From NCBI GenBank assembly GCA_039030395.1, contig JBCCEF010000008.1, positions 1 to 64,000 on the forward strand: 64,000 bases of DNA. The letters run 5' to 3'. Shown here in pieces: positions 1-9,661 of the stretch. Positions within the stretch are counted from its first letter, which is position 1, and every line of letters starts with the position of its first letter. Source of the DNA: Acidobacteriota bacterium. GTDB taxonomy: Bacteria > Acidobacteriota > Thermoanaerobaculia > Multivoradales > JBCCEF01. Made by a program: the position numbers and the translations under genes. The notes below the pieces were generated by a model that saw only the letters and a list, made by a program, of their open reading frames with translations, was not told the origin of the DNA and ran no database searches.

Positions 1-134
1 CGAAGCACGCAGCGCCATCACTCGGTGGATCCGCTGGTACAACCACCAGCGGCCTCACCAGGCCCTGCGCTACCTCAGCCCGGTCGAACACCGGGCGCAA
101 CAACTACAGTCGGTGGCTTGACTTGAGGGGGTCA
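1..134 (+). mobile_element. Right end of an IS3-type insertion sequence (partial)
   Basis: The left window edge cuts the element. What remains is the C-terminal end of a transposase followed at 123-134 by TTGAGGGGGTCA, which read inward from the end is TGACCCCCTCAA, like IS3-family terminal repeats. The left end and target duplication are outside the window. The next gene's reading frame is open right up to this end, so the element probably landed inside that gene. The exact terminal base is inferred. Confidence 0.7.
2..121 (+). CDS. IS3-family transposase, C-terminal fragment
   Basis: Thirty-nine residues remain, cut at the 5' side by the window edge. They contain WIRWYNHQRPHQAL followed by YLSPVEH, the typical end of the DDE integrase core (rve_3 region) of IS3-family OrfB transposases, where the sequence around the last catalytic Glu leads into YN..RPH..L.Y.SP..Y. 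The protein would catalyse strand transfer at the element ends. The stop lies just before the terminal repeat, as usual in this family. The subgroup cannot be decided from this fragment. Confidence 0.85.
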   Translation, partial: EARSAITRWIRWYNHQRPHQALRYLSPVEHRAQQLQSVA

Positions 135-195
135 CTACACGGCTCCCTTAGAAGAGAATCAGGACCCGATCGACCCGCAGGGATATGTTGTACAG

Positions 196-2277
196 ATGGT
201 GCCTAGAGCCGATGTCTCCAAGCTCCTGACATTTCCTGCATCTACCTGGTTTCAAGCCCCGCCTGGCAAGTACAAGGCTTGGGTCGAAGGCAACTGGACG
301 ATCAGCCCGTTCCCTGTCGTCCTGGGATTCAGCGACACTCCCTTCCGCAAGCGTGGAAGATCCCTGGGAATCATCGTCGTCCCGGCAGGAAAAGTAGCCT
401 TGGATCCAGAAGCTCAGGCCCCGGAGAAGGGCTACCTGAGCTTGCTCCATACGGAGAGCCACAATCGCGGTACGGCGCCCAAGTTCGAACTTTCCCGTCG
501 AGTCACCGGCCAGGATCTCCACGAAGGCACACTGATGCCGGCCGGGGCGGTGCTTGCCGGTCTCTATGACGAAGATCGGCGCGAGTATCGAACCCTCCAG
601 GAAGTCCTGATCGAATCAGGCAAGCTCTCCCGCATTACCCCTGAACCGCCCGCCCCGGGCACCAGCACTCTTATCGCCGTACTCGAGCGCCCCAATTTCA
701 TACTCAGCCATGAAGACCATGACTTAGTGATCACTGCCACCCTCCCCGGGGAAGAGCCGACAACACCCGATTTGGTGGTACCGGCATCGCGGCGAGTGTA
801 TGCAGTTTGGTACGAGCTGGAGGCTCTTCAAGCGCGAGTCGATGTTCACTCACCCTCGGTATTCCTCGAACCCCAGGACGTTCAACTACGACCGGGTCAT
901 GTCGAAGACATCCGAGCGACTCTACAGCCACTGCCGAGCCTTGATCTGAGCCTCGACCTGGCGCCTCCTTTGCGAGAAAGCTCACTGACGGTGGCAGTGA
1001 CGACTTATCCAGGTCGCGAAGTGTTGGAGCGCGTGGAACTTCCCCCAACGGCCGCGCATCACCGGTTCGACCGGCTTCCTCGGTCGCCGGTGGAGGTCGT
1101 CCTGGAAGTGGATCCCTGGCAGTTTAGAGAGCGGGTTGATCTATCCGACGGAAAGAACCAGCTAGTCGAGTTTCGGCCCCGCCCTCATACTTTGCGCGGC
1201 ACCGTCTACCGAGGATCCGAAGGACACGAGGCCACAATCTCCTTTCGAAGCGGCCATCCTGATCGAAGACTCGTTGTCGATTCCGATACCCAGGGCGAAT
1301 ACGAGGCGTTCCTCTTCCCAGATTCCTTCTACCGGGCAGTGATGATTCAACTCAAGGATCACAGCGGTCCTCCATTCGTGGATTTGGTAATGCAGCCGCT
1401 CGACCAGATCGATACCCTTGACTTTCATCTGCCCGGTGCCACGTACAAGGTCAGAGTCATCGATGAGACGACCGGTGTAGGGATCCCGGATGCGACAGTG
1501 TACGCATCCAACCGGTTTCTCGATGGAGGAAAAGAGGGGCCCGAAAGGAGAGTCTCTCAATCCACGACTACCGACGAGGAAGGAATCGCCGAGCTGCAGC
1601 CGTTGCGGCCTGGGACTGTTGAACTGACGGCACGCGCTGAGCAGTACTTACCCAGCTCGCCGGTACGGGAAGCGATTCCCGATGCCGAGGACGAGCAGGA
1701 ACTCGAACTAACTCTTCAGCCCGAAGGAAAGACAGCAAGACTCCGATTGTTACTGCCTTCCGGCCTCCCAGCCTCAGGAGCACGGCTGTTGGCCTTGAGC
1801 GATCTCAACCAAAAACAACCGCTATGGGAGGGGCAAGCAGATCACCAAGGAGAGCTCGAAGTACCGCACTCAGTGGATACTGCTCTCCTGCTTGTCCGCC
1901 ACCCGACCGCCGGTTTTCTGCTCAAGTCCTGGACCGGAGGATCGGATGAAATCGAGTGGTCACTGCCATCGAGGGCCAGTCCACTAAAGATCCAGGTCCT
2001 TGACCCGGCCGGAGATCCGGTGGCCCTCGCGATGGTCAAACTCAAGATCGCGGAGCATTGGCTTGCTGGATCTACGCTCGCCTGGCTCACCGAGTCCCGC
2101 GGCGGAGCAAATCAGAGAGGAATCTGGCAAGCAACCAGTATTCCAGCCGGCCCGATCGAGATTCTGGCCTGGCGCCGCGAAGCAACACTCTCCGCGTTGG
2201 CTGGTGTTCTGGACCCCCAGGCTGTCGCACTCGAATACCCGTGGCCTTCAACTGTTGAGGTGATCGCCGCGGAATAG
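196..2277 (+). CDS. Carboxypeptidase-regulatory-like repeat protein, probably 5'-truncated by the IS
   Basis: The frame from the first ATG gives 693 residues, but it is open back to a stop at 124-126 inside the IS end, and the intervening codons read as ordinary protein (PLEENQDPIDPQGYVVQ). No signal peptide is seen, although the beta-rich content is typical of exported proteins. Candidate CarbopepD_reg/Ig-like folds start near residues 330 (TLRGTVYRGSEG), 420 (YKVRVIDETTGVGIPDATVYA), 515 and 600. No catalytic motif was recognised. I infer that the original start and secretion signal lie on the other side of the element, so the remnant may not be made or exported. Base composition is a little lower in GC than the genes downstream. 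Confidence 0.6.
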   Translation: MVPRADVSKLLTFPASTWFQAPPGKYKAWVEGNWTISPFPVVLGFSDTPFRKRGRSLGIIVVPAGKVALDPEAQAPEKGYLSLLHTESHNRGTAPKFELSRRVTGQDLHEGTLMPAGAVLAGLYDEDRREYRTLQEVLIESGKLSRITPEPPAPGTSTLIAVLERPNFILSHEDHDLVITATLPGEEPTTPDLVVPASRRVYAVWYELEALQARVDVHSPSVFLEPQDVQLRPGHVEDIRATLQPLPSLDLSLDLAPPLRESSLTVAVTTYPGREVLERVELPPTAAHHRFDRLPRSPVEVVLEVDPWQFRERVDLSDGKNQLVEFRPRPHTLRGTVYRGSEGHEATISFRSGHPDRRLVVDSDTQGEYEAFLFPDSFYRAVMIQLKDHSGPPFVDLVMQPLDQIDTLDFHLPGATYKVRVIDETTGVGIPDATVYASNRFLDGGKEGPERRVSQSTTTDEEGIAELQPLRPGTVELTARAEQYLPSSPVREAIPDAEDEQELELTLQPEGKTARLRLLLPSGLPASGARLLALSDLNQKQPLWEGQADHQGELEVPHSVDTALLLVRHPTAGFLLKSWTGGSDEIEWSLPSRASPLKIQVLDPAGDPVALAMVKLKIAEHWLAGSTLAWLTESRGGANQRGIWQATSIPAGPIEILAWRREATLSALAGVLDPQAVALEYPWPSTVEVIAAE

Positions 2278-2292
2278 CAGTTCGCTGCGTAT

Positions 2293-3690
2293 CTACTGCA
2301 GTCCCCCATCCGTCATGTCGTAGGCATCGAGCGCCTTTTCCAGCTCGTCGTCCGAAAGGAGCTTCTTTTCCTGCATCAGCTCGCGCACGGTGCGGCCGGT
2401 TTTCCAGGATTCCTTGGCGATTTCGGCGGCCTGGTCGTAGCCGATTCGGGGGGCCAGGGAGGTGACCATCGCCAGGGATTTTTCCACCAGCTCGGCGGCG
2501 CGCTCGCGGCGGGCGGTGATGCCGTCGACGCAGCGCTCGGCCATCAGCCGGGAGCCGTTGGCAAGGATCTCGATGGACTGGAGCAGGTTGTAGGCAATCA
2601 CCGGCATCATCACGTTCAGTTCGAAGATGCCGCTCATGCCTGCCAAAGCGATGGTGGTGTCGTTGCCGATCACCTGCGCCGAAACCATCAGCAGCGATTC
2701 GGAGATCACCGGATTGACCTTGCCGGGCATGATGGAGCTCCCTGGCTGCAGACTGGGGATCTCGATCTCGCCGATGCCGCAGCGCGGGCCGGAGCCGAGC
2801 CAGCGCAGGTCGTTGGCGATTTTGGTGAGGGAGACGGCAAGGGTCTTCAGGGCGCCGGAGGTTTCGACGGCGGCGTCCTTGGCGGCCATCGCCTCGAAGC
2901 GGTTGGGAGCCGGCACGAAGGGATGGCCGGTATCCGCGGAGATGGCGGCGATCACCCGGTCGGCGAACTCCGGCGGAGCGTTCAAGCCGGTGCCGACGGC
3001 GGTACCCCCCAGAGCCAGTTCGGCGAGGCGCGGCTTGGCCGCCGCCAGCCGGTCGAGGCCGTAGCGGATCTGCTGAGCGTAGCTGCCGAACTCCTGGCCG
3101 AGGCGCACCGGCACCGCGTCCTGCAGGTGGGTGCGGCCGATCTTGACCACGTCGTCGAACTCCGACGCCTTCTTCTCCAGCGATCCGGCGAGGGTCTCCA
3201 GGGCCGGCTCCAGATCCTCCACCAGGGCGCCGTAGGCGGACAGGTGGATGGCTGTGGGGATGGTGTCGTTGCTCGACTGGCTGGCGTTGACGTGGTCGTT
3301 CGGGTGCACGGGGCTTTTCGACCCCAGCTCGCCGCCCATCAGCTCGATGGCGCGGTTGGAGATCACCTCGTTGGTGTTCATGTTGGTGGAGGTGCCGGAG
3401 CCGGTCTGGAAGATGTCCAGCGGGAACTGGCGATCGTGCTTCCCTTCGACCACCTCGCGGGCAGCTTGGACGATGGCGTCCTTGACATCCCCGGGAATCA
3501 GCCCGAGGTCGGCGTTGACCTTCGCCGCCTCGCCCTTGATCCGCCCCATGGCGGCGATGAAGCGGCGCGGGAAGCGTAACCCGCTCACCGGAAAGTTCTG
3601 CCGCGCCCGCTCGGTCTGCGCGCCGTAGTAGCCGTCCGCCGGAACCTCGACCTCGCCGAGGCTGTCCTTCTCGATTCGGGTGTTGCTCAT
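2293..3690 (-). CDS. fumC: Fumarate hydratase, class II
   Basis: This is an oxygen-stable, iron-independent fumarase that interconverts fumarate and L-malate in the TCA cycle, usually as a homotetramer. The 465-residue product has the family length and the signature [11 protein letters not shown], plus [15 protein letters not shown] and [17 protein letters not shown], the conserved active-site blocks of the fumarase/aspartase superfamily. The ATG at 3690 was chosen because the protein then starts [17 protein letters not shown], as homologues do, and AAAGGA lies about 8 nt upstream. A longer frame upstream to 3753 looks non-coding. It is a stand-alone gene in front of the divergent truncated repeat gene. 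Confidence 0.97.
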   Translation of the reverse strand: MSNTRIEKDSLGEVEVPADGYYGAQTERARQNFPVSGLRFPRRFIAAMGRIKGEAAKVNADLGLIPGDVKDAIVQAAREVVEGKHDRQFPLDIFQTGSGTSTNMNTNEVISNRAIELMGGELGSKSPVHPNDHVNASQSSNDTIPTAIHLSAYGALVEDLEPALETLAGSLEKKASEFDDVVKIGRTHLQDAVPVRLGQEFGSYAQQIRYGLDRLAAAKPRLAELALGGTAVGTGLNAPPEFADRVIAAISADTGHPFVPAPNRFEAMAAKDAAVETSGALKTLAVSLTKIANDLRWLGSGPRCGIGEIEIPSLQPGSSIMPGKVNPVISESLLMVSAQVIGNDTTIALAGMSGIFELNVMMPVIAYNLLQSIEILANGSRLMAERCVDGITARRERAAELVEKSLAMVTSLAPRIGYDQAAEIAKESWKTGRTVRELMQEKKLLSDDELEKALDAYDMTDGGLQ

Positions 3691-3812
3691 GGGGAATATC
3701 CTTTGCCCCGCGCCGTCACGTCGGGGTCGTTTTCGGGGGTAGTGAAGCCTCATTTCCGCACCGCCGCCGGTGCTCTTTCGATCCTCTCACAGACCCGATC
3801 CACCGTTGGGTC

Positions 3813-4499
3813 TCAAGAGATCTCGATCACCCGCTCGTCCGCCACCACCAGCACCCGATCCCCTGCCGCCGGGCGCACCGTGGCGTGGCCGGTAAAGCTG
3901 CCGAAGGCGGGCAGCACGCCGACCTGCGGACCGAAGTGGAAGCACGGCAGGCGCAAGCGCTCCCGGCCGCGGCCGGCACCGCGTAGGTGAACCGCCGGGT
4001 GGAGGTGGCCGGCGAGGACGTACCCGGAAGGGTCCGGCTCCGGGAAGTGCGCGAGGCGAAAAGGGGCTTCGTCGAAGGGCGCCTCCACGCTACGAATCGA
4101 GAACTCCTCGGGTGGATCGCCGGCATGGCGATCGTGGTTGCCGCGCACCAATTCGACGGTCAACTCGCAGTGCCGTTCCCGCCAGCGGCGGAGGGCATCC
4201 AGCACTTCGCTGGAGCGTCCGGCGCGGGCGTGCCAGAAGTCGCCGAGGAACACCAGCCGCTCGGCTCCGGTAGCGGCGAGGGCACGACCGAGGCGTTCGA
4301 GGTCCGCCGACGTGCCAGCCTCCGGCACCGCCAATCCGCCGGCCCGGAACGCCGCTGCCTTGCCCCAGTGGGGATCCGCCACCAACAGCATCGCCCGCGA
4401 GGGCCAGTAGAGAGCCCGTTCCGGCAGCGCGCACATGGATTCACCCGCCACTTCAAGGGCAAGGGCGCCGGCCGGTGGCACGTTCAAGGCTTCAGCCAT
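3813..4499 (-). CDS. pdeM: DNA ligase-associated metallophosphoesterase (PdeM-like)
   Basis: This calcineurin-like phosphoesterase of 228 residues is the last gene of the ligase/helicase/exonuclease operon. Metal-binding motifs are visible in order: ADPHWGK (D.H), GDFWHAR (GD.xH), RGNHDRH (GNHD) and AGHLHPA (GHLH). These match the PdeM family that accompanies Lhr-type helicases and ATP-dependent ligases. A role in processing damaged DNA ends is inferred from that neighbourhood; the substrate is not known from sequence. The ATG at 4499 lies inside the end of the helicase gene (8-nt overlap), indicating translational coupling. Confidence 0.9.
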   Translation of the reverse strand: MAEALNVPPAGALALEVAGESMCALPERALYWPSRAMLLVADPHWGKAAAFRAGGLAVPEAGTSADLERLGRALAATGAERLVFLGDFWHARAGRSSEVLDALRRWRERHCELTVELVRGNHDRHAGDPPEEFSIRSVEAPFDEAPFRLAHFPEPDPSGYVLAGHLHPAVHLRGAGRGRERLRLPCFHFGPQVGVLPAFGSFTGHATVRPAAGDRVLVVADERVIEIS

Positions 4500-6978
4500 T
4501 GCGCGTTGCCGCTCGCTCGTAGCGCAGGCGCATGCGCCGAATACGGTCCACCAGCCCCTCGCCGGAGGTGGTCTCGCGCATGCGATCCACCAGCAGCGGA
4601 AAGGCCAAGGGCGAGGGTCGGCCGCACTCTACCCGCACCACCGTTCCGGCGTTCAGCCGTTCGAGGGTGGCCCGCAGCCGACTGGCTTCGAGCTGGCGCT
4701 CGCGCACCTCGCGATAGGCCTGCTGGAGCAAGAGGTTCTCCGGATCGTGCCGGTCGAAGACATCGAAAAACAGCCCGCTCGACGCCTGGAGCTGGCGCAT
4801 CGTCTTGCCCTTGCCGGGATAGCCCTGGAACACCAGACCGGCGACCCGCGCGATCTCCCGGAACTGGCGGCGGGCGAGTTCGGACGCATCGAGGGCGGCG
4901 GGCAGGTCGTCGGCCAGCCCCTCCGGCGACAGCAAGCCGGCGGTCAGCGGCTCGCCGAGGGCCGGCGGCTCCGGCGACAGCAGATCGATGCCGTAGTCGT
5001 TGACCGCCCAGGTGAAGGTGTTCGGCGCGATGCGCGACAGCCGGTAGGCCCACAGGGCCGCTAGGCCTTCGTGCACCAAGCGGCCGGCGAAGGGGTAGAC
5101 GAAGAGGTGGTGCCCCTCCCGCCGGCTCCGGCCCGAGGGGCTGAGCAGGTCCGGCAGTTCTTCGACCAACAGCTCGCCTGCCGCCGGCAGCGCGGAGATC
5201 TCTTCCTGGAGGGCCAGCAGGGGCCGCAGCGCCTTCATCTCCAGTCCGGCAAGGCGCCCCTCGCGGGCCTCCGTCAGGCGGCGGCGCACCGCCCGCGACA
5301 GGGAGGTCGACAGAGGCATGCGCCCGCCGGCCCAGCGGGGCACCGCGTGGACCTTGCTCTCAGCCACCCGCACCCAAGCGGTGAGGTCGCGCAGAGAGTG
5401 TAGCTCCAGGGTCCGGCCTGCGAACTGGAAGCGATCCCCCGGCCGCAGTCGGGCGATGAAGGACTCCTCCACCGTACCCAGCCTCCGACCGCCGCGGAAG
5501 CGCACTTCGATCGAGGAATCGCCGACGATGGTGCCGATGGACAGGCGGTGGCGGCGGGCCAGGGCGCCGTCGCGGATCGCTAGCCGGCCGTCCCTCTCCA
5601 CCAGCTTCGAGAACTCCGGGTAGGCCTTCAAGGCCGAGCCGCCGCGGGTGACAAAGTCGAGGGTCCATTGCCACTCGGCGTCGCTCAACTCGGCGAAGGC
5701 GCGACTGCTCCGCGCCTCGGCGAGCACCTGGTCCGGATCGAAGCCTTCGCCGAGGCCGAGGGTCACCAGATGCTGCGCCAACACGTCCAGGGGCAGCACC
5801 GGCGGCCGGCGCTCTTCAATCTCCTGCGCCCTGGCCGCGTCGCGCACGGCGGCGATCTCCAGCAGTTCCAGGGCGTGAGTGGGTACGCAGGTCACCCGGC
5901 TTTCGCGGCCCGGTGAGTGGCCGCTGCGGCCGGCCCGCTGGAGGAGCCGGGCGACGCCCTTCGGGCTGCCGATTTGGAGCACCCGGTCCACCGGCGAGAA
6001 GTCCACCCCGAGATCGAGGGTCGAAGTCGCCACCACGCAGCGGAGCGTGCCCTGCCGCAAGCCGTTTTCCACCCACTCCCGCACCGAGCGGTCGAGGGAG
6101 CCGTGGTGCAGCGCCAGCGCGCCCGCCCAGTCCGGCCGCGCTTCGAGGATCGCCTGGTACCAGCGCTCCGCCTGGGAGCGGGTGTTGGTGAAGACCAGCG
6201 CGCTTTCGGCCTCGTCCACCGCCGCCACCACCTGCGGCAGCAGCCGCAGCCCGAGGTGGCCGGCCCACGGAAAGCGCTCCATCTCCGGCGGGATCAGGGC
6301 GTCGATGGTGATGCGCTTCTTCTCGTCGCCGTGGATCGACAGCGCCTCCGGCCCGGCCAGGGCCACCGCCGCTTCCTCCAGGTTGCCGAGGGTGGCCGAC
6401 AGGCCCCACACCTTGAGATCCGGGCGCAGGGTGCGGAGCCGCGCCAGGGCCAGTTCCACCTGTACGCCGCGCTTGTTGCCGAGGAGTTCGTGCCACTCGT
6501 CCACCACCACCGCCGAGAGGTCCGCAAGACGCGCGTCGAGCTTGGACCGGGTGAGCTGAAGGCAAAGGCTCTCGGGGGTGGTCACCAGCACCGTCGGCAG
6601 CCGCCGCTGCTGCCGCGCCCGCACCGCCGGGGAGGTATCGCCGGTACGGCTCTCGATGCGCCAGGGCAGCTCGAGGTCCGCCACCGGCGCCCGCAGCGCG
6701 CCGACGGTGTCTTCCGCCAGGGCGCGCATGGGGGTGATCCACAGCAGCCGGAGAGGGGCGGAGCGCTTCGCCGTGCCCTTGGCCTTACCGGCGTCGCGCT
6801 CCGCCAGGCCGGCCATCACCTCCGCCAGCCACAGGGCGTAGGTCTTACCGCTGCCGGTGGCCGAGTGCACCAGGCCGCTCCGGCCGCGCCTCCAGGCGGT
6901 CCACACTCGCTTCTGGAAGGGCCGCGCCCGCCAGCCGCGCTCCGCCAGCCAACCTTCCACTTGCTGTCGGGGAGTCAC
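4492..6978 (-). CDS. Ligase-associated DEXH-box DNA helicase (Lhr-like)
   Basis: This superfamily 2 helicase of 828 residues has Walker A HSATGSGKTYA near residue 40, the DEXH box VVDEWHELLG, SATLGN (motif III), and motifs V-VI VATSTLDLGVDFS and QRAGRSGHSPG. The length fits the ligase-associated Lhr family (about 800-830 residues). It should unwind or translocate on DNA for repair with the co-encoded ligase, exonuclease and phosphoesterase. The GTG at 6978 was chosen because it overlaps the ligase stop as GTGA and gives VTPRQQVEGWL, the family N-terminus. The upstream extension of the frame is antisense-like low-complexity sequence and is not coding. Confidence 0.93.
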   Translation of the reverse strand: MTPRQQVEGWLAERGWRARPFQKRVWTAWRRGRSGLVHSATGSGKTYALWLAEVMAGLAERDAGKAKGTAKRSAPLRLLWITPMRALAEDTVGALRAPVADLELPWRIESRTGDTSPAVRARQQRRLPTVLVTTPESLCLQLTRSKLDARLADLSAVVVDEWHELLGNKRGVQVELALARLRTLRPDLKVWGLSATLGNLEEAAVALAGPEALSIHGDEKKRITIDALIPPEMERFPWAGHLGLRLLPQVVAAVDEAESALVFTNTRSQAERWYQAILEARPDWAGALALHHGSLDRSVREWVENGLRQGTLRCVVATSTLDLGVDFSPVDRVLQIGSPKGVARLLQRAGRSGHSPGRESRVTCVPTHALELLEIAAVRDAARAQEIEERRPPVLPLDVLAQHLVTLGLGEGFDPDQVLAEARSSRAFAELSDAEWQWTLDFVTRGGSALKAYPEFSKLVERDGRLAIRDGALARRHRLSIGTIVGDSSIEVRFRGGRRLGTVEESFIARLRPGDRFQFAGRTLELHSLRDLTAWVRVAESKVHAVPRWAGGRMPLSTSLSRAVRRRLTEAREGRLAGLEMKALRPLLALQEEISALPAAGELLVEELPDLLSPSGRSRREGHHLFVYPFAGRLVHEGLAALWAYRLSRIAPNTFTWAVNDYGIDLLSPEPPALGEPLTAGLLSPEGLADDLPAALDASELARRQFREIARVAGLVFQGYPGKGKTMRQLQASSGLFFDVFDRHDPENLLLQQAYREVRERQLEASRLRATLERLNAGTVVRVECGRPSPLAFPLLVDRMRETTSGEGLVDRIRRMRLRYERAATRNG

Positions 6979-8594
6979 GGCCCTTCGCCGCCTTCGGATG
7001 CCGGCAGCAGCGCCTTGACGGTCTCCAGGGTGTCGGCGTCGGCGGGCTGTTTGTCCGTCCGCCAGCGGGCCATGCGGGGAAAACGCACCGCCACCCCGGA
7101 CTTGTGGCGGCTGGAGGCGCGAATGCCCTCGAAGGCCAGCTCGAACACCAGCTCCGCCTTGACCGAGCGCACCGGACCGAAGCGCTCCAGGGTATTGCGC
7201 CGAACGAAGCGATCGACCTTGCGGATCTCGGCGTCGGTCAGGCCGGAGTAGGCCTTGGCGAAGGGCACCAGAGCGTCGCCGTCCCACACGCCGAAGGTGT
7301 AGTCCGTGTATTGGGACGCGCGGCGACCATGGCCGCGTTGGGCGTAGATCATCACCGCGTCGACGGTGTAGGGGTCGACCTTCCACTTCCACCAGTCGCC
7401 CTTCTTGCGGCCTACCCTGTAGGACGACTCGCGGCGTTTGAGCATCAGCCCTTCGGCGCGCTCCCGGCGTGCGGTCTCCCGGCGCGCCGCCAGCTCCTCC
7501 CAGGACGCCGACTCGACCGTCGCCGACAGCCGCAGCACCTCGCCGCCGCGGTCAGCGATCAACGCTTTCAGGCGGCGACGGCGCTCGGCGAAGGGCAAGG
7601 CGCGCAGGTCCTCGCCGCCCTCTTCGAGCAGGTCGTAGGCGACCAGCACCACCGGCACCTCGGAGAGTATCTTCGGACCGAGCTTCTTGCGGCCGATGCG
7701 CCGCTGGAGCTGAGCGAAGGGCATCACCCCGTCGTCACCCCAGGGCAGAATCTCGCCGTCGAGCACAGTGCCGTCCGGCAGCCCCGAGGCGGCCACTTCG
7801 AGTTCCGGGAAGCGTTCGGCGATGGGCTCCTCGCCGCGCGACCAGATGAAGGTCAAGCCCTGGCGGCGGATCACCTGGGAGCGGATGCCGTCCCATTTCC
7901 ACTCGGCGATCCAGTCGTCCACCGGACCGAGGGACAGCGCCAGTTCGTCCACCGCCGCTTCGAGGGGATGGGCCAGGCAGAAGGGGTAAGGGCGCGACAC
8001 CTCCGCGTCCCGCGTGTCCGGCGACAGCAAGGCACGGTAAGCCTCGGCGGTGGGCTGCCAGGAACCCATCAACCGGTGAGAGAGGGTAGCGTCATCGACG
8101 CCGCTCGCCTGCGACAGACCGCGCACCACCAGCCGCCGAGAAACGCCCACCCGGAACGCCCCGGTGATCAGCTTGTGCCAGACGAAGATCTGCTGCTCGC
8201 CGAGTTGCCGCCAGGCGGCGACCATGCGCTCGCGCTGGGCCTCGTCGCCGAGGCCGGCCAGCGGCAGCAGGCGCTCTTCCACCCACCGGTGGAGAGGGCA
8301 GTCGCTCGGGCGCTCCGCTGCCGGCAGCAGCAGGGCGAGGGTCTCGGCCAGGTCCCCCACCGCTTCGTAGCACTCCTCCAGCAGCCACTCCGGCGTGCCC
8401 GTTTCGGCGCTCACCCACTCCCGCAGGAGGCGTGTCTTGACCAGCCTCTTCGGCCGGTTGCCGGAGAGGAAATGCACCGCCCAGGCCGCGTCGCGCGCCG
8501 GGGCCGAGCGGAAGTAGTCCGCCAGGGCGGCGATCTTCTCGTTGGTGCGGGTGGTCTCGTCGAGCCGCGCGAAGAGGTCCGTGAAGGCCTTCAC
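6975..8594 (-). CDS. ATP-dependent DNA ligase (repair-operon type)
   Basis: The 539-residue ligase has the N-terminal DNA-binding domain first, then the nucleotidyltransferase motif I EWKWDGIR with the adenylated lysine in KWDG. DGEILPW (motif III) and GLMLKRRESSY follow (motif IV, with K), then WWKWK (motif V), followed by an OB-fold region with FPRMARWR. It seals nicks using ATP, in addition to the expected replicative NAD-dependent LigA elsewhere. GTG at 8594 is preferred: it overlaps the exonuclease stop as GTGA and begins VKAFTDLFARLDETT as in homologues. The 122-residue upstream extension is rejected. Confidence 0.93.
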   Translation of the reverse strand: MKAFTDLFARLDETTRTNEKIAALADYFRSAPARDAAWAVHFLSGNRPKRLVKTRLLREWVSAETGTPEWLLEECYEAVGDLAETLALLLPAAERPSDCPLHRWVEERLLPLAGLGDEAQRERMVAAWRQLGEQQIFVWHKLITGAFRVGVSRRLVVRGLSQASGVDDATLSHRLMGSWQPTAEAYRALLSPDTRDAEVSRPYPFCLAHPLEAAVDELALSLGPVDDWIAEWKWDGIRSQVIRRQGLTFIWSRGEEPIAERFPELEVAASGLPDGTVLDGEILPWGDDGVMPFAQLQRRIGRKKLGPKILSEVPVVLVAYDLLEEGGEDLRALPFAERRRRLKALIADRGGEVLRLSATVESASWEELAARRETARRERAEGLMLKRRESSYRVGRKKGDWWKWKVDPYTVDAVMIYAQRGHGRRASQYTDYTFGVWDGDALVPFAKAYSGLTDAEIRKVDRFVRRNTLERFGPVRSVKAELVFELAFEGIRASSRHKSGVAVRFPRMARWRTDKQPADADTLETVKALLPASEGGEGP

Positions 8595-9628
8595 GAGGCC
8601 TCCCCGCCGGGCGCTGTCTCGGATTTCGATTCCGTCGATTCCGCCTCGTCGAGTTCGCCTTCGAAGCGCGAGGCGACGGCCATCGCCTCGATCCCCCGCT
8701 CCCGCAGCCAGCGCACCACCGCCTCGCGGTAGCCGTGGGTCACCCACACCCGCTCGGCGCCGGTCGCCTCCAGCACCTCGACCAGCGCCGGCCAGTCGAC
8801 GTGGTCGGAGAGCACGAAGCCGCGGTCCATCGCCCGCCGACGGCGGGTGCCGCGGATCCGCATCCAGCCGGAGGCGAAGCCGGTGGAGACCTCTCCGAAG
8901 CGGCGCATCCAGGGAGTGCCGTTGGCGGAGGGCGGAGCGACGACTAGAGATCCAGCCCAATCGGTACTGTCCGGCGCGGCGGACACCAGGGTCGTGTCCG
9001 GCAAGGCAACGCCGGAGTCACGGTAGTCGCCGGTCAAGTTCTCCACCGCCCCATGGGTGAAGATGGGGCCGATCGACGGATCGACCCCCGCCAGCAGCCG
9101 CTGGGCCTTGCCGAGGGCGTAGCCGAAGAGCAGACTCGCCCGCCCGGCCTCGGCGTTCTTCCGCCACCAGCCGTTGACCTGGTCGAAAACCTCCGCCTGC
9201 GGCGCCCAGCGGAAAATCGGCAGGCCAAAGGTGGACTCGGTGACGAAGGTGTTGCAGGGCACCAGTTCGAAGGGTGCGCAGGTGGCATCCGGCTCGGTCT
9301 TGTAGTCGCCGGAGACCACCCACACCTCGCCGCCGCGATCCAGGCGGATCTGCGCCGAACCGAGGATGTGACCGGCCGGATGGAACGAGACCCTCACCGG
9401 CCCCAGGGACAAGCTCTCGCCCCAGGGCACCGTTTCGATCACCGCCTCGTCGCCCATCCGCCGGCGCAGCACCCGTTCCCCGGCCTCGGCGGCCAGGTAT
9501 GCACCGCAGCCCCAGTGCGCGTGGTCGGCGTGGGAGTGGGTGACCAGCGCCCGCGGCACCGGCCGCCAGGGGTCGATGTGGAAGTCCCCCTCGGGACAGT
9601 AGAATCCGCTCTCGTCGAGAATCAGCAT
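8591..9628 (-). CDS. Ligase-associated MBL-fold DNA exonuclease
   Basis: This metallo-beta-lactamase-fold nuclease of the Artemis/SNM1-like, ligase-associated type has 345 residues. THSHADHAHWG carries the HxHxDH metal motif near residue 30, FHPAGHILGSAQI and VVSGDYKTEPD are the next metal-binding blocks, and DHVDWPAL is a late His block. It is the first gene of the four-gene repair operon, and its stop overlaps the ligase start. By family and context it should trim DNA ends before ligation; polarity cannot be read from sequence. The start gives MLILDESGFYCPEGDFHIDPW, the family N-terminus. Confidence 0.92.
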   Translation of the reverse strand: MLILDESGFYCPEGDFHIDPWRPVPRALVTHSHADHAHWGCGAYLAAEAGERVLRRRMGDEAVIETVPWGESLSLGPVRVSFHPAGHILGSAQIRLDRGGEVWVVSGDYKTEPDATCAPFELVPCNTFVTESTFGLPIFRWAPQAEVFDQVNGWWRKNAEAGRASLLFGYALGKAQRLLAGVDPSIGPIFTHGAVENLTGDYRDSGVALPDTTLVSAAPDSTDWAGSLVVAPPSANGTPWMRRFGEVSTGFASGWMRIRGTRRRRAMDRGFVLSDHVDWPALVEVLEATGAERVWVTHGYREAVVRWLRERGIEAMAVASRFEGELDEAESTESKSETAPGGEAS

Positions 9629-9661
9629 CGGTTGGGAAGGACATCATAGGGCGGCGGCCAC

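Noticed and set aside
4484-5053. Other-frame minus-strand readings inside the helicase gene
   Set aside because: They overlap helicase C-terminal coding sequence in a different frame with Arg/Ala/Pro-rich composition.
5917-8732. Long plus-strand open frames (444 and 542 codons) opposite the helicase and ligase
   Set aside because: They are antisense to clear enzymes, rich in Arg/Gly/His/Gln as expected from high-GC complementary strands, and have no recognisable domain.
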